From positions 165,073 through 229,072 of the forward strand of contig NZ_PVMZ01000020.1 of the NCBI RefSeq assembly GCF_003001815.1: 64,000 nucleotides of DNA, written 5' to 3'. The stretch comes from Actinoplanes italicus. GTDB taxonomy: Bacteria; Actinomycetota; Actinomycetes; Mycobacteriales; Micromonosporaceae. Under the pieces are notes generated by a model. The model was not told the origin of the DNA. It did no database searches and saw only the letters and a program-made list of their open reading frames with translations. Both the position numbers and the translations under genes were made by a program. Shown here one piece after another: positions 34,284-42,946 of the stretch. Every line of letters begins with the position of its first letter. Positions within the stretch are counted from its first letter, which is position 1.

Positions 34284-35410
34284 CCGCCACCACCTTCACC
34301 GACGCGCCGGACCGGCCGCTGCTGCTGCTCGGCTCCTCGATCGGGACCAGCGCCGAGACGCTGTGGGCGGACTGCGCCGGTCGGCTGCGCGGCCGGTACC
34401 ACGTGGTCGGCTGGGACCTGCCCGGACACGGGCGCAGCGCCCCGGCGGCCGGTCCGTTCACGGTCGCCGGCCTGGCCCGCGAGGTGCTCACGCTGGCGGA
34501 CGGAATCCGTCCGGGCGAGCCGTTCGGTTACGCCGGCGACTCGTTCGGCGGCGCTGTCGGCCTGCAGCTGCTGCTCGACGCTCCCTCCCGCGTGACCGCC
34601 GCCGTGCTGCTCTGCACGGCGGCGAAGTTCGGCGAACCGCAGATGTGGCACGACCGGGCGAAACTGGTCCGGGCCGAGGGCATCGAGGCCGTGGTCGCCG
34701 GTTCGCGGGAACGCTGGTTCGCGCCGGGCTTCACCGGCACCGAGCCGCTGATCGCCGCCCTGCGCGCGACCGACGCCGAGAGCTACGCCGGTGCGTGCGA
34801 GGCGCTTGCCGGGTTCGACGTCCGCGACCGGCTCGCCGGGATCACCGCCCCGGTTCTGGCCGTCGCCGGCGCCGAGGACAAACCGACCCCGCCGGCGCTC
34901 CTGTCGGCCATCGCCACGGCAGTGCCCGACGGCCGGCTGGTGGTCCTCGACGGTGTCGGCCACCAGGCTCCCGCCGAGAACCCCGAGCTCGTGGCGTTCC
35001 TGCTGGACCAGCACTTCGACGAGGAGCGCGCGGCCGGCATCCGGGTCCGCCGCGAGGTGCTCGGCCCCGCCCACGTCGACCGGGCCACCGCCGGAACCAC
35101 CGCCTTCACCCGCGACTTCCAGGACATGATCACCCGGTACGCCTGGGGCGAGATCTGGACCCGCCCCGGCCTGCAGCGCCGCGAACGATCGCTGATCACC
35201 CTCACCGCGCTGATCGCACTCGGACACGATGAGGAGCTGGCGATGCACGTACGGGCAGCCCGCACCAACGGGTTGACCGACGACGAGATCAAGGAGCTGA
35301 TCCTGCAAACCGCGATCTACTGCGGAGTCCCGGCCGCCAACACCGCCTTCCGGATCGCCCAGCGCGTACTCGCCGACCTGGACCGTGAGACCGTTCCAGG
35401 GCATGAGTGA
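34277..35410 (+). CDS. pcaL: Fused 3-oxoadipate enol-lactonase / 4-carboxymuconolactone decarboxylase
   Basis: 377 residues. The N-terminal alpha/beta hydrolase (PcaD; nucleophile in GYAGDSFGGAVG near residue 94, catalytic His in DGVGHQAPAENP) is joined at about residue 250 to a PcaC decarboxylase domain (RSLITLTALIALGHDEELAM). The fusion is the usual actinobacterial form and yields 3-oxoadipate. pcaIJ and pcaF are not in the window. GTG start overlapping pcaB. Confidence 0.94.
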   Translation: MLTATTFTDAPDRPLLLLGSSIGTSAETLWADCAGRLRGRYHVVGWDLPGHGRSAPAAGPFTVAGLAREVLTLADGIRPGEPFGYAGDSFGGAVGLQLLLDAPSRVTAAVLLCTAAKFGEPQMWHDRAKLVRAEGIEAVVAGSRERWFAPGFTGTEPLIAALRATDAESYAGACEALAGFDVRDRLAGITAPVLAVAGAEDKPTPPALLSAIATAVPDGRLVVLDGVGHQAPAENPELVAFLLDQHFDEERAAGIRVRREVLGPAHVDRATAGTTAFTRDFQDMITRYAWGEIWTRPGLQRRERSLITLTALIALGHDEELAMHVRAARTNGLTDDEIKELILQTAIYCGVPAANTAFRIAQRVLADLDRETVPGHE

Positions 35411-36071
35411 TCTCATCGTCTTCCCCGGCAGCCCGTGGCCCGATGGCCACGCCATAGCCGAGCTGGAGTGGACCGCCCGCCTCGAGCCGGAGACCGGTCT
35501 CTGGTTCGACCTGCACCTGGTCAGCGACTGCTACCCGGACGTGGACGACCCGGAGGACGAGGACGAGGACGCCGACGAGGGCCCGGACGCCTGGAACGAG
35601 CCGTTCGTCTGGGCCAACTACCACCGCTGCACGCTGTCCTCGACGTTCTGGGACCACAGCGGTTTCCTGGCGGCCACGGCGTCCAGCCCGCTGAACACGG
35701 CGCGCCCGATGGAGTTCACCGTCGACGACTACAAGGGCCCGGACGACGAGCCCGACACCGACGAGGACATGGCCTTCGGCATCTACCTGCTGGGCCACGA
35801 CAACGCCGCCCACCACCGGATCCGCCTTACCCCGGTGACCCCCACAGCGGTCGCGCTGGAGTGGCGTGGCCGAATCGCGCTCCGATACGTCAACTCCACA
35901 GCGCCGTTCATCCACGAGTTCCACGCCACGGCCGCGCGAGTCCCACTGACCCGGATCACCCACCCGGCGGCCCTGACCGCCGCCGAGGCCGAAGCTCTCC
36001 TGGCCACGGTCGTGCAGAACCCGGAAGACCTGGCACCGTTGCTCCGAGCCCTCGAAACCGGAGCCCACTGA
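35403..36071 (+). CDS. Conserved-looking hypothetical protein with acidic stretch
   Basis: I do not recognise the family. 222 residues starting MSDLIVFPGSPWPDGHAIAE. A run of Asp/Glu (VDDPEDEDEDADEGPDAW) interrupts a mostly beta-type protein, and the C-terminal 40 residues are helical (TAAEAEALLATVVQNPEDLA). Soluble, no signal. It overlaps the pcaL stop by 8 bp, so it is probably co-transcribed, but no link to protocatechuate is evident. The stop codon begins a 28-bp tandem repeat. Confidence 0.65.
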   Translation: MSDLIVFPGSPWPDGHAIAELEWTARLEPETGLWFDLHLVSDCYPDVDDPEDEDEDADEGPDAWNEPFVWANYHRCTLSSTFWDHSGFLAATASSPLNTARPMEFTVDDYKGPDDEPDTDEDMAFGIYLLGHDNAAHHRIRLTPVTPTAVALEWRGRIALRYVNSTAPFIHEFHATAARVPLTRITHPAALTAAEAEALLATVVQNPEDLAPLLRALETGAH

Positions 36072-36209
36072 CCACCCGCCGGCCTTCCGCAGGTCGAGGT
36101 CCAACCCGTGGCCTTCCGCAGTGGTGGTCCAGCGTGCGGCTTTCTGCAGCCTAGGTCCGGCCCGCGGGATTCCGCAGTCATGGTCCGGCCTGCGGCCTTC
36201 CGTATCGAC
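36070..36209. repeat. 28-bp tandem repeat, five copies
   Basis: Units begin at 36070, 36098, 36126, 36154 and 36182, with consensus GGTCCrrCCyGCGGCCTTCC followed by GCAG and four variable bases. The first unit starts inside the TGA of the preceding gene. No gene is supported between 36072 and 36367. Confidence 0.88.
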
Positions 36210-36367
36210 CGCGTCGCAAAGGGAAGCCGCATTCCCGCTATTCGATCGGCCGGCCCTGTCTCGTGCACCCTTCCCGGCCTGGAAGCAGCCATAGGGCACA
36301 GCCGGCCTCCCATCCCGGACTCGTCCATGTGCTGGCTATGGCGGGATCGCGCCACGGCTCGAGCAGA

Positions 36368-36910
36368 TCAGGGACGGGTTCGCTTCGCGTAGGAGTGGGT
36401 CGCGACGGCCAGCGCGCTGATCCACACGACGAAGTGGACCACGCCGTAGACGCCGGTCCACGGGCTGAAGATAACCTCCGGTGAGTCCCACTGGACGAAC
36501 GACAGCACCACGGCGAGAGCCGTGTACCCGCTCAGCGCCACCACCAGCGCATACCCCGGAACGACGAGCAGCAGCCGGGGCACCCGCCGTCCGGCGAGCC
36601 TCGGCACCCAGCGCGGGAACTCGAGCCCCCAGCGCCGTATGAGCGCGAACGCCAGCACGGCCGGCAGTACGGCGAGCGCGTTCAACGTCCAGAGATAGGC
36701 CGCGCCACCGTCGGCGTGCCACACCTCGAACCGCTGCTCGTCCGCGAACAGCGGAATCCCGGCGGCCCACACCACGTGCAGCGGCATGAACCCGGCGGTC
36801 GCGGCGATCGCCGCGACCCACCCCGCGCGAACCGCTCGCCGTGAAGGCGTTGGCACCTCGGGTCTGGCGATGACGTCGGCCGTGTTCCTCAGCTCCCCGT
36901 GGATACTCAT
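36368..36910 (-). CDS. Four-helix membrane protein of unknown function
   Basis: 180 residues. Four hydrophobic segments: VAAIAATAGFMPLHVVWAAG, LWTLNALAVLPAVLAFALIR, LLLVVPGYALVVALSGYTAL and VYGVVHFVVWISALAVATHS. The ATG at 36910 fits a leaderless start (AAGAAT six bases upstream, no Shine-Dalgarno). The open frame extends far upstream but that part is Pro/Arg-rich and not protein-like. No family recognised. Confidence 0.65.
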   Translation of the reverse strand: MSIHGELRNTADVIARPEVPTPSRRAVRAGWVAAIAATAGFMPLHVVWAAGIPLFADEQRFEVWHADGGAAYLWTLNALAVLPAVLAFALIRRWGLEFPRWVPRLAGRRVPRLLLVVPGYALVVALSGYTALAVVLSFVQWDSPEVIFSPWTGVYGVVHFVVWISALAVATHSYAKRTRP

Positions 36911-37391
36911 GGACGCATTCTTATGGAACGCGCCACCATCGCGCCGTCCCGAACCACGTCCGGCGGTGAGGCACAGCCGGGAGGATCGCGGCTGTCTCAC
37001 GGTTCGGGGCAGCGGTGGGCGCAGCCGGGGCGACTCCGGGCAGGAAGACTTTGGGGCCCCGAACAGGAACGCCCGGGGTCGGCCCGAGCTGGAATGCCCA
37101 GGGTGACCCGGATGGGACGCCCGGCAGCGGCCCCGGGCTGCATATCCCGGGGCCGCTGGTCGTGCGATCAGCCGCGGCGGGGACCACGGCTGGGTGGTGC
37201 GCCTCCGAGGGGACGGAGGTGGGGAACGGGGTTGGGGCTGCCTCGTTCCGGGAGTGAACGGCACTGCGCGGCCGGAGCCGTGCCACGCGGAGGGTTGCGG
37301 TTGCCTCCGTTCTGCTGTGGGGGACGGCGGGGGATCTTGGGAGCGCTCCCACTTAACCGCACTGTAACAAGACGAACCGCTTCGGGGAAGG
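36911..37391. other. Non-coding region holding an orphan CebR-like operator
   Basis: About 480 bp without a supported gene; open frames here have no start site or family resemblance. The region contains the perfect TGGGAGCGCTCCCA palindrome (37338-37351), listed separately. Confidence 0.5.
37338..37351. promoter_or_regulatory. CebR-like operator (orphan)
   Basis: TGGGAGCGCTCCCA is the exact 14-bp palindrome bound by the cellobiose repressor CebR in Streptomyces and seen before cellulolytic genes in actinobacteria. Here it lies 41 bp downstream of the LPMO stop and 428 bp upstream of the membrane-protein start, with no gene properly placed to use it. Confidence 0.7.
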
Positions 37392-38477
37392 TCAGGTGGC
37401 CGAGCAGGTGAGGGTGGGTGCGACCGGGCTGCCCGAGGCCAGGAAACCGAAGGTCGCGTTACCGCCCGCCGCCAGGCTGCCGTTGTAGGAGGCGTTGGTG
37501 GCCTGCGCCGAGTTGCCGTTGGTGGTGAGCGTCGCGCTCCACGCCTGCTGGATCGGCGGTGTGCCGGGGTAGGTGAGGGTCACCGTCCAGCTCTTGATCG
37601 CGGCACTGCCCGCGGTCACCTTGACCTCGCCCTGGTAGCCGCCCTGCCACTGTGAGGTCACCGTGTGGGTGGCGGCGCAGGAGCCGTTGACCGGCGGCGT
37701 CGAGACCGAGGCCGACGGTGACGGGGAGGTCGGAGTCGAAGGGGAGGGGGAGCCCGGCGTGGACGTGGACGGCGACGGCTGGGTCGTACCGCCGAAGTTC
37801 ACATCGCTGCAGAAGTAGTAGGACTGATCGGAGTGGCTCGCCTGCCAGATCGTGTAGACCATGGCCCGCCCGGACCGTCCCGACACGCTCGCCGGGATGT
37901 CGATCTGCACACCGTTGGACAGCTGCTGCGTCCACTGTGCCGCCGGGGTGTTCGGGACCGTCTTGATCAGTTGCAGGTCGGACCATTTGAGCGGGGTCGT
38001 GACCGGGTTGTATCCGGCCCTGGTCACGTAGACCCGGATGTAGTCGGCGCCGTGCCGCGCACCGTCGAACAGCGAGACCGTGAACGAGTTGCCGATCGAC
38101 GTGGCCTTCCAGTCACCGGCGACGTCCATGGCGTTGTACCGGCCGCTCTCGGCGTGTCCGCCGCTGCACAGCTGACCGTCCGGGATGGCGGTCTCGTGCT
38201 GGCCGGCCACACCCTCGCGGTAGAGGCCGTTCCAGTTCCACATGGCGTTCGGGTTGGCCTGCCAGGCCTGCCAGCACATCGGGTCCTCGGTCTGCATGGC
38301 CGGGTCCTGGAACTTGGAGCCCCAGCGCTCGAAGCAGCCGTAGTTGCGGGAGGCCGGTCCGACGACGTTGCCGTGCGCGGCCGCGGGGCCGGTGTGCACG
38401 GCGAGGACGGCGAAAGTCGCGGCCAGGGCCGCCACAAGACCGGAGATCAGAAACTTGATGCGTACGGGTTTGAGCAT
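37392..38477 (-). CDS. Secreted AA10 lytic polysaccharide monooxygenase with CBM2
   Basis: 361 residues. The signal peptide ends AAA before H35, which becomes the N-terminal ligand of the copper histidine brace; the second ligand is H142 (ARHGADYIRVYV). The catalytic domain (35-228) resembles cellulose-active Streptomyces LPMO10C (IPDGQLCSGGHAESGRYNAM). A Pro/Ser/Thr linker (SPSTSTPGSPSPSTPTSPSP) leads to a CBM2 of about 100 residues (WQGGYQGEVKVTAG, SWTVTLTYPGTP). It oxidatively cleaves crystalline cellulose or chitin; cellulose is favoured by the CBM2. Divergent from the DUF2087 gene. Confidence 0.94.
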   Translation of the reverse strand: MLKPVRIKFLISGLVAALAATFAVLAVHTGPAAAHGNVVGPASRNYGCFERWGSKFQDPAMQTEDPMCWQAWQANPNAMWNWNGLYREGVAGQHETAIPDGQLCSGGHAESGRYNAMDVAGDWKATSIGNSFTVSLFDGARHGADYIRVYVTRAGYNPVTTPLKWSDLQLIKTVPNTPAAQWTQQLSNGVQIDIPASVSGRSGRAMVYTIWQASHSDQSYYFCSDVNFGGTTQPSPSTSTPGSPSPSTPTSPSPSASVSTPPVNGSCAATHTVTSQWQGGYQGEVKVTAGSAAIKSWTVTLTYPGTPPIQQAWSATLTTNGNSAQATNASYNGSLAAGGNATFGFLASGSPVAPTLTCSAT

Positions 38478-38610
38478 GTGAACTCAGCACTCCTGAGCTC
38501 GTGGCCGTCGTTGAGGACATGACGGCCCGCCAGCGGTGGACTGCGCGAAAGCTGCCCAGGCTCGCGCGCGCCGCGTGGCTCCGGCGGCAGTGCTGACCAC
38601 ACCCTCACGT

Positions 38611-38630
38611 ATTGATCGAGATAAGTCAAT
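38611..38630. promoter_or_regulatory. Inverted repeat between the LPMO and DUF2087 genes
   Basis: ATTGA-N10-TCAAT in the divergent intergenic region, within an AT-rich stretch with promoter-like words on both strands. It may bind the neighbouring helix-turn-helix protein. Confidence 0.35.
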
Positions 38631-38676
38631 GACAAAATCGGGTGCCGCCGCCGGAGCGCCCGCCTACGGTGTGGGG

Positions 38677-39240
38677 ATGTCCGTCGAAGCCGCGCACGCC
38701 TCCGGCCTGCTGATGCTCCTGTCTCACCCCGTTCGCCTGCGGGCGTTCGCCGAGCTCGCCAGGCACGGGAAGGACGGCGCCACCATCTTCGAGATGTCGA
38801 TCCACCTCGATCTGCCGGAGTCCGAGGTCGGCGAGCTGCTCGGTCGTCTGGTCGGCGCGGGCGTGGCCACCGGCACCGGCAACGGGATCTACCGGGCCCG
38901 TGACGGCGTGCTGCGCGAGGCGGCCCAGGCACTCGACCGGGTCCAGCCGATCGGCACGCTGCTCGCGGAGTACCCACAGCTCAAGTCGTACTTCTCGCAC
39001 GGTCGCCTGGTGAGCCTGCCACCCACACTGAGTGAGCGTGCCAAGCAGATGGCCGAGATGTTCGCCCGCTTCGTCGCGGCCGACGGCGTCCTGACCGAGG
39101 CCGAGATCAACGCACGGATCGCGCCGGCCGCCGACGACGTGGCCGCGGTCCGCCGCATGCTGGTCGAGTCGGGCTGGCTCGAACGCGACCGCGCCGGCAC
39201 CTCCTACGGCTCCGCCCGAACCCTCACGCCCGCCTCCTGA
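38677..39240 (+). CDS. ArsR-like/DUF2087 transcriptional regulator
   Basis: 187 residues. An N-terminal winged-helix part (ASGLLMLLSHPVRLRAFAEL, then DLPESEVGELLGRLVGAGVA) is joined to a C-terminal DUF2087 domain (FARFVAADGVLTEAEINARI; GWLERDRAGTSYG). The ATG at 38677 is likely leaderless: TACGGT lies six bases upstream. In-frame starts at 38629 and 38671 are alternatives. Confidence 0.75.
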   Translation: MSVEAAHASGLLMLLSHPVRLRAFAELARHGKDGATIFEMSIHLDLPESEVGELLGRLVGAGVATGTGNGIYRARDGVLREAAQALDRVQPIGTLLAEYPQLKSYFSHGRLVSLPPTLSERAKQMAEMFARFVAADGVLTEAEINARIAPAADDVAAVRRMLVESGWLERDRAGTSYGSARTLTPAS

Positions 39241-39250
39241 CCCCCACCCC

Positions 39251-39415
39251 GCGTGGTGTTCTGTGGTCGGCTGGTGGGCGTAGGTCACCACGCAGCACGG
39301 TGCCGCAATCCGCGTGGTGTTCTGTGGTCGGCTGGTGGGCGTAGGTCACCACGCAGAACGGTGCCGCAACCCGCGTGGTGATCTGCGGCGGGGGTCGAGC
39401 CGTAGATCACCACGC
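39251..39415. repeat. 61-bp tandem hairpin repeat, three copies (copy A of a dispersed family)
   Basis: 43-bp hairpin units at 39251-39293, 39312-39354 and 39373-39415, exact 61-bp period, between the convergent DUF2087 and MFS genes. Arms are GCGTGGTG and CACCACGC. Units 1 and 2 share GTTCTGTGGTCGGCTGG inside. Unit 3 has a different interior and a longer stem (GCGTGGTGATCT against AGATCACCACGC), with the changed bases still pairing. A related pair is at 63146-63249. Confidence 0.9.
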
Positions 39416-39423
39416 GGGCGGCG

Positions 39424-40611
39424 TCAGTCGTGGGTGACGTTGAGGGCCGGAGCGCTGCGTGGGACCAGCGCGAGCGAGCCGGCCGCCAGGACCGCGGTCA
39501 GAATTCCGAGCACGCCCAGCGCGGGGCGCAGACCACCGACCGCTCCGGACAGGCCGGTGATCAGCACCGGGGACAGGAACTGGCCGACGAACAGGGTGCC
39601 GGTCCACAGCCCGGTGCCCCGGCCGCGCTCGGCGAACGTCAGCCCGTTCGTGGCCCAGGTGACCAGCACCGGCAGCAGCAGCCCGGTCCCGGCACCGGTG
39701 ATCACCGCGCCCACGGTGATCACCGCGACCGACCCGCTGGACCAGATCACCAGGAAGCCGGCGGCGGCGAGGCCGAAGGCGACCGGCAGAAGCTCGCGCG
39801 GCGTACGGCCGGAAAGTTTTGCGAAGGAACCGGCGGCGATGGCCGTGGCCAGCGACATGAGGGCGCTGAGAGCACCGATGGTGGCCGTGGCGGTGACACC
39901 GGCCTCGTCGAGGACGAACGACAGCTCGACGATCAGGGCGTAGAAGACGACACCGCCGGCGAGCGTGACCAGGCACGGCACGCGCAGGCGACGCCACGGG
40001 ATCGGCGGCAGGTCGCGCGCGTCGGCACCGGTGGCCGGGGGCTGCCAGATGAACAGCGCCATCGGTACGGCCAGCGCGACCGCCGCCAGGTAGAGCCAGA
40101 ACGGCGTCCGCCACCCGGACGAGCCGAGCGCCCCGCCGACGCCGAGGAACACGGTCGCCGAGACGGACGCGAGCAGCGTCTGCAGACCGAGGTAGCGGCT
40201 GCGCCGCGGCCCGGACCAGTAGTCGGCGATCAGCGTCGTGCAGCAGGTCATGATCGCCGCCTCGCAGAGTCCGACGAGGACCCGGCTGCCGATGATCGAG
40301 CCGAGAGTGTCGAGGTAGAGCGGCGCGGTCCCGAAGATCGAGTACCCGACCATCGCGATGATCAGTACCCGCTTGCGGTCGATCCGGTCGGCGATGAAGC
40401 CGGCGAACGGCGCGGTCAGGCCGATGATCAGGGCCGGGACGGTGAGGACGATCGGCACCAGCACGTCGGCGCCGGGCACGCCGGCGAAGTGGTCGGTCAT
40501 CTGCGGCAGGACGGGCGCGATGAGGACCGCGCCGAGGACGGACAGGCAGCTGCCGGCGAGCAGGAGGACGAGCTGCGGCAGGCCGGCTCGTCGCTGAAGA
40601 ACAGCGGGCAT
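39424..40611 (-). CDS. MFS transporter
   Basis: 395 residues, about 12 membrane helices. Motif-A-like FAGFIADRIDRKRVLIIAMV follows helix 2; LPQLVLLLAGSCLSVLGAVL is helix 1. It lies downstream of the LysR gene on the same strand and near the ring-cleavage cluster, so it may carry that pathway's substrate; this is inference. Confidence 0.88.
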   Translation of the reverse strand: MPAVLQRRAGLPQLVLLLAGSCLSVLGAVLIAPVLPQMTDHFAGVPGADVLVPIVLTVPALIIGLTAPFAGFIADRIDRKRVLIIAMVGYSIFGTAPLYLDTLGSIIGSRVLVGLCEAAIMTCCTTLIADYWSGPRRSRYLGLQTLLASVSATVFLGVGGALGSSGWRTPFWLYLAAVALAVPMALFIWQPPATGADARDLPPIPWRRLRVPCLVTLAGGVVFYALIVELSFVLDEAGVTATATIGALSALMSLATAIAAGSFAKLSGRTPRELLPVAFGLAAAGFLVIWSSGSVAVITVGAVITGAGTGLLLPVLVTWATNGLTFAERGRGTGLWTGTLFVGQFLSPVLITGLSGAVGGLRPALGVLGILTAVLAAGSLALVPRSAPALNVTHD

Positions 40612-40675
40612 GGGAGGCCCTTCATATGAGTGGTCCAGGTCACACGTGGTGGCCCTGAACTATGGGCGGACGCCC

Positions 40676-40706
40676 ACCATCAGCGGAAGACGGATCCGCT
40701 GATGGT
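40676..40706 (-). terminator. Hairpin between the LysR and MFS genes
   Basis: ACCATCAGCGGA (40676-40687) pairs perfectly with TCCGCTGATGGT (40695-40706), seven-base loop, 10 bp after the LysR stop. No T-run; a partial terminator or mRNA-stabilising hairpin. Confidence 0.5.
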
Positions 40707-40715
40707 CCTCATAAC

Positions 40716-41645
40716 TCAGGCTGATGGCCGCAGTTCGGCGGCGGCGGACAGGAGCACGTCGCGCAGCCACATGTGGGCCGGGTCGTTGCGGTGGATCGGG
40801 TTCCACCAGAACGCCTCGGCGACCGGCACCACCTCGAACGGGCAGTCCAGCATCCGGATCCCGGCGACCGGGGCGACCAGCCGGGCCAGACGCTCCTGCA
40901 GCAGCGCGACCCGGCGGGTGCCGGCGACCAGGAACGGCATCTGCGCGAACCCGTCGACCACGACCTCGACACGGGCCTCGATGCCGAGCATCCGCAGCTG
41001 ACGTGACGCCGGGGCGAACGCGGTGGGCCGGTCGAAGATGACCACCCAGGGCAGTTCGGCGAGCAGTTCCATCGTGAGCGCGTCGCCGACGTCGGGGTGG
41101 TCGCCGGAGACCACGCACACCCACCGGTCGCTGTAGAGGTCCAGATAGGGCAGCCCGGTGACGAACCCGTGCGGGATGATCAGCCCGTCGGCGCTGCGCA
41201 GCGTGTCGGCGGCGTGGTCCACGGCGTCCGGCGTGGTCTGCTGCAACCGGAGGCGTGCGCCCGGGGCCTGTGCCGCGAACCGCTGGGCGATCAGCGGTCC
41301 CAGGACCGTCGCCGCGTAGTCCGAGCTGACGATCGTGAACTCCCGGTCCAGTCCGGACGGGTCGAACTCGGCGGTGGCGTCGAAGACCCGCCGCACCCCG
41401 GCCAGGGCGGGCCCGGTGAGCGCGGCCACCCGGACGGCGAGCGGGGTCAGGTCGTACCGGTTCCCGACCCGTACGAGCAACTGGTCGCCGAAGTGCCGGC
41501 GCAGCCGCCCGAGCGCCCCGCTCACGGCAGGCTGGCTGACCCCGAGCCGCTCCGCCGTGCGGGTCACGTTCCGCTCCCTGAGCAGGGCGTCGAGGGTGAC
41601 CAGCAGGTTGAGATCGAGGTTCGCGAGCACCCGGTCGACCGCCAT
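40716..41645 (-). CDS. LysR-family regulator of the ring-cleavage cluster
   Basis: 309 residues from the ATG at 41645. Helix-turn-helix RNVTRTAERLGVSQPAVSGA (residues 25-44), NodD/LinR-like opening DLNLLVTLDALLRERNVTRT, then the effector domain (EFTIVSSDYAATVLGPLIAQ). Divergent from the FAD monooxygenase with 111 bp between, the classic LysR activator layout. Confidence 0.92.
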   Translation of the reverse strand: MAVDRVLANLDLNLLVTLDALLRERNVTRTAERLGVSQPAVSGALGRLRRHFGDQLLVRVGNRYDLTPLAVRVAALTGPALAGVRRVFDATAEFDPSGLDREFTIVSSDYAATVLGPLIAQRFAAQAPGARLRLQQTTPDAVDHAADTLRSADGLIIPHGFVTGLPYLDLYSDRWVCVVSGDHPDVGDALTMELLAELPWVVIFDRPTAFAPASRQLRMLGIEARVEVVVDGFAQMPFLVAGTRRVALLQERLARLVAPVAGIRMLDCPFEVVPVAEAFWWNPIHRNDPAHMWLRDVLLSAAAELRPSA

Positions 41646-41654
41646 GGCGCCACT

Positions 41655-41669
41655 ATAAGCCGTGCCTAT
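41655..41669. promoter_or_regulatory. Candidate LysR-binding dyad
   Basis: ATAAGC-CGT-GCCTAT, an imperfect palindrome directly upstream of the LysR start and 87 bp before the monooxygenase start, consistent with an autoregulatory LysR site. Confidence 0.4.
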
Positions 41670-41756
41670 GACCACGATCAGCAACTCGAGGTTCCCTGAT
41701 GTCCCACCGGCGCGGGACAGTGGGCCCAGTCACAGGGAAACAGAAGGGAAACCGCG

Positions 41757-42851
41757 ATGCCGGCAGTTCGTAATGTTCTGGTCGTCGGCGGAGGTGCCGC
41801 CGGTGCCGCCGTCGCGATCCTGCTCGCCGAGGGCGGTGTCGCGGTCGACCTGATCGACTCCAAGCCCGACGTGGCGGTGCTCGGTTCCGGCATCACGCTC
41901 CAGGGAAACGCGCTGCGGGTGCTCCGGCAGCTCGGCGTCTGGGACGAGGTCAAGGCCGAGGGGTACGAGTTCGACACGCTCGGCCTGCGCGCCCCCGACC
42001 CGGCCGGCACGCTGATCGCCGAGCTCACCGACATCCGCACCGGCGGCGAGGACCTGCCCGCGACGCTCGGCATGTACCGGCCGGCACTCGCGAGGATCCT
42101 GATCGAGCGCGCGTCGGAACAAGGCGCCAAGATCCGATTCGGAGTGGAAGCGGCCGCGCTGGACGAGTCGAGAGCGGCCTACGACCTGGTCATCGGTGCC
42201 GACGGGCTGCGCTCGTGGACCCGCCGGCAGCTCGGCATCGACGTCGAGCCGCAGCCGGTCGGCATGGGCATCTGGCGCACGTTCACGAAGCGGCCGGCGA
42301 GCGTGACCCGGACCGACCTGTTCTACGGCGGGCCCGCCTACATCGCCGGGTACTGCCCGACCGGCGAGGACACCCTGTACGCCTATCTGGTCGAGGACGC
42401 GCGGGACCGGGCCGGTCTGTCGCCTGAGGAGGCGCTCGCCACGATGCGGGAGCTGGCCGGGGCGTACCACGGGCCGTGGGACGAGATCCGGGAGAACCTG
42501 ACCGACCCGGCCCGGGTCAACTACACCGTCTTCGAGAGCCACGTCATCGACGGTCCGTGGAACCGCGGCAACGTCGTGCTGATCGGCGACGCCGCGCACA
42601 GCTGCCCGCCCACCCTGGCGCAGGGCGCCGCCCAGGCCCTCGAGGACGCGTCGGTGCTGGCCGAGCTGCTGCTGCGCGACGACGCGCTCACCGACGCCCT
42701 CTGGCAGGAGTTCACCGCCCGCCGCCTCGACCGTGCGAAGACGGTCGTCGAGGCCTCCCTGCAACTCGCCCGCTGGCAGCTCACGCACGAGCGCGGCGAC
42801 GTCCCCGGCCTGATGGCGCGCGTCGCGCACCTGGTCGCCGAGCCGGCCTGA
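41757..42851 (+). CDS. FAD-dependent aromatic hydroxylase
   Basis: 364 residues. FAD motif NVLVVGGGAAGAAVAILLAE; DG motif LVIGADGLRSWTRRQL near residue 145; GD motif VVLIGDAAHSCPPTLAQGAA near 275. Class A flavoprotein monooxygenase, likely hydroxylating a phenol or N-heterocycle to make it cleavable by the next gene's dioxygenase. First gene of a five-gene operon. The last codons and stop fall in a 20-bp tandem repeat. Confidence 0.9.
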   Translation: MPAVRNVLVVGGGAAGAAVAILLAEGGVAVDLIDSKPDVAVLGSGITLQGNALRVLRQLGVWDEVKAEGYEFDTLGLRAPDPAGTLIAELTDIRTGGEDLPATLGMYRPALARILIERASEQGAKIRFGVEAAALDESRAAYDLVIGADGLRSWTRRQLGIDVEPQPVGMGIWRTFTKRPASVTRTDLFYGGPAYIAGYCPTGEDTLYAYLVEDARDRAGLSPEEALATMRELAGAYHGPWDEIRENLTDPARVNYTVFESHVIDGPWNRGNVVLIGDAAHSCPPTLAQGAAQALEDASVLAELLLRDDALTDALWQEFTARRLDRAKTVVEASLQLARWQLTHERGDVPGLMARVAHLVAEPA

Positions 42852-42940
42852 GCAGAGCCGAGCCGGCCTGAGCGGAGCCGAGCCGGCCTGAGCAGAGCCG
42901 AACCGGCCGGAGAAGAGCCGAGCCGGCCTGAGCACAAGGA
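42841..42940. repeat. 20-bp tandem repeat, five copies
   Basis: Exact 20-bp period from 42841; units 1-3 differ by one base (AGCCGGCCTGAGCAGAGCCG) and units 4-5 diverge. It starts three codons before the monooxygenase stop (42849-42851) and fills the gap to the VOC gene, ending at its ribosome-binding site. Confidence 0.92.
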
Positions 42941-42946
42941 AGAGAC

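Noticed and set aside
36070..36209. CRISPR array
   Set aside because: The 28-bp units are directly adjacent with no spacers and diverge along their whole length; no cas genes nearby. The same applies to the other tandem repeats.
36911..37264. N-terminal extension of the membrane protein at 36368-36910
   Set aside because: The extension is Pro/Arg/Ser-rich with no protein character; the ATG at 36910 with a leaderless -10 fits better.
38626..39291. Minus-strand frame beginning VTYAHQPTTEHH
   Set aside because: The opening is just translation of the hairpin repeat and the rest is antisense to the DUF2087 gene. The same VTYAH peptide appears at 63xxx for the same reason.
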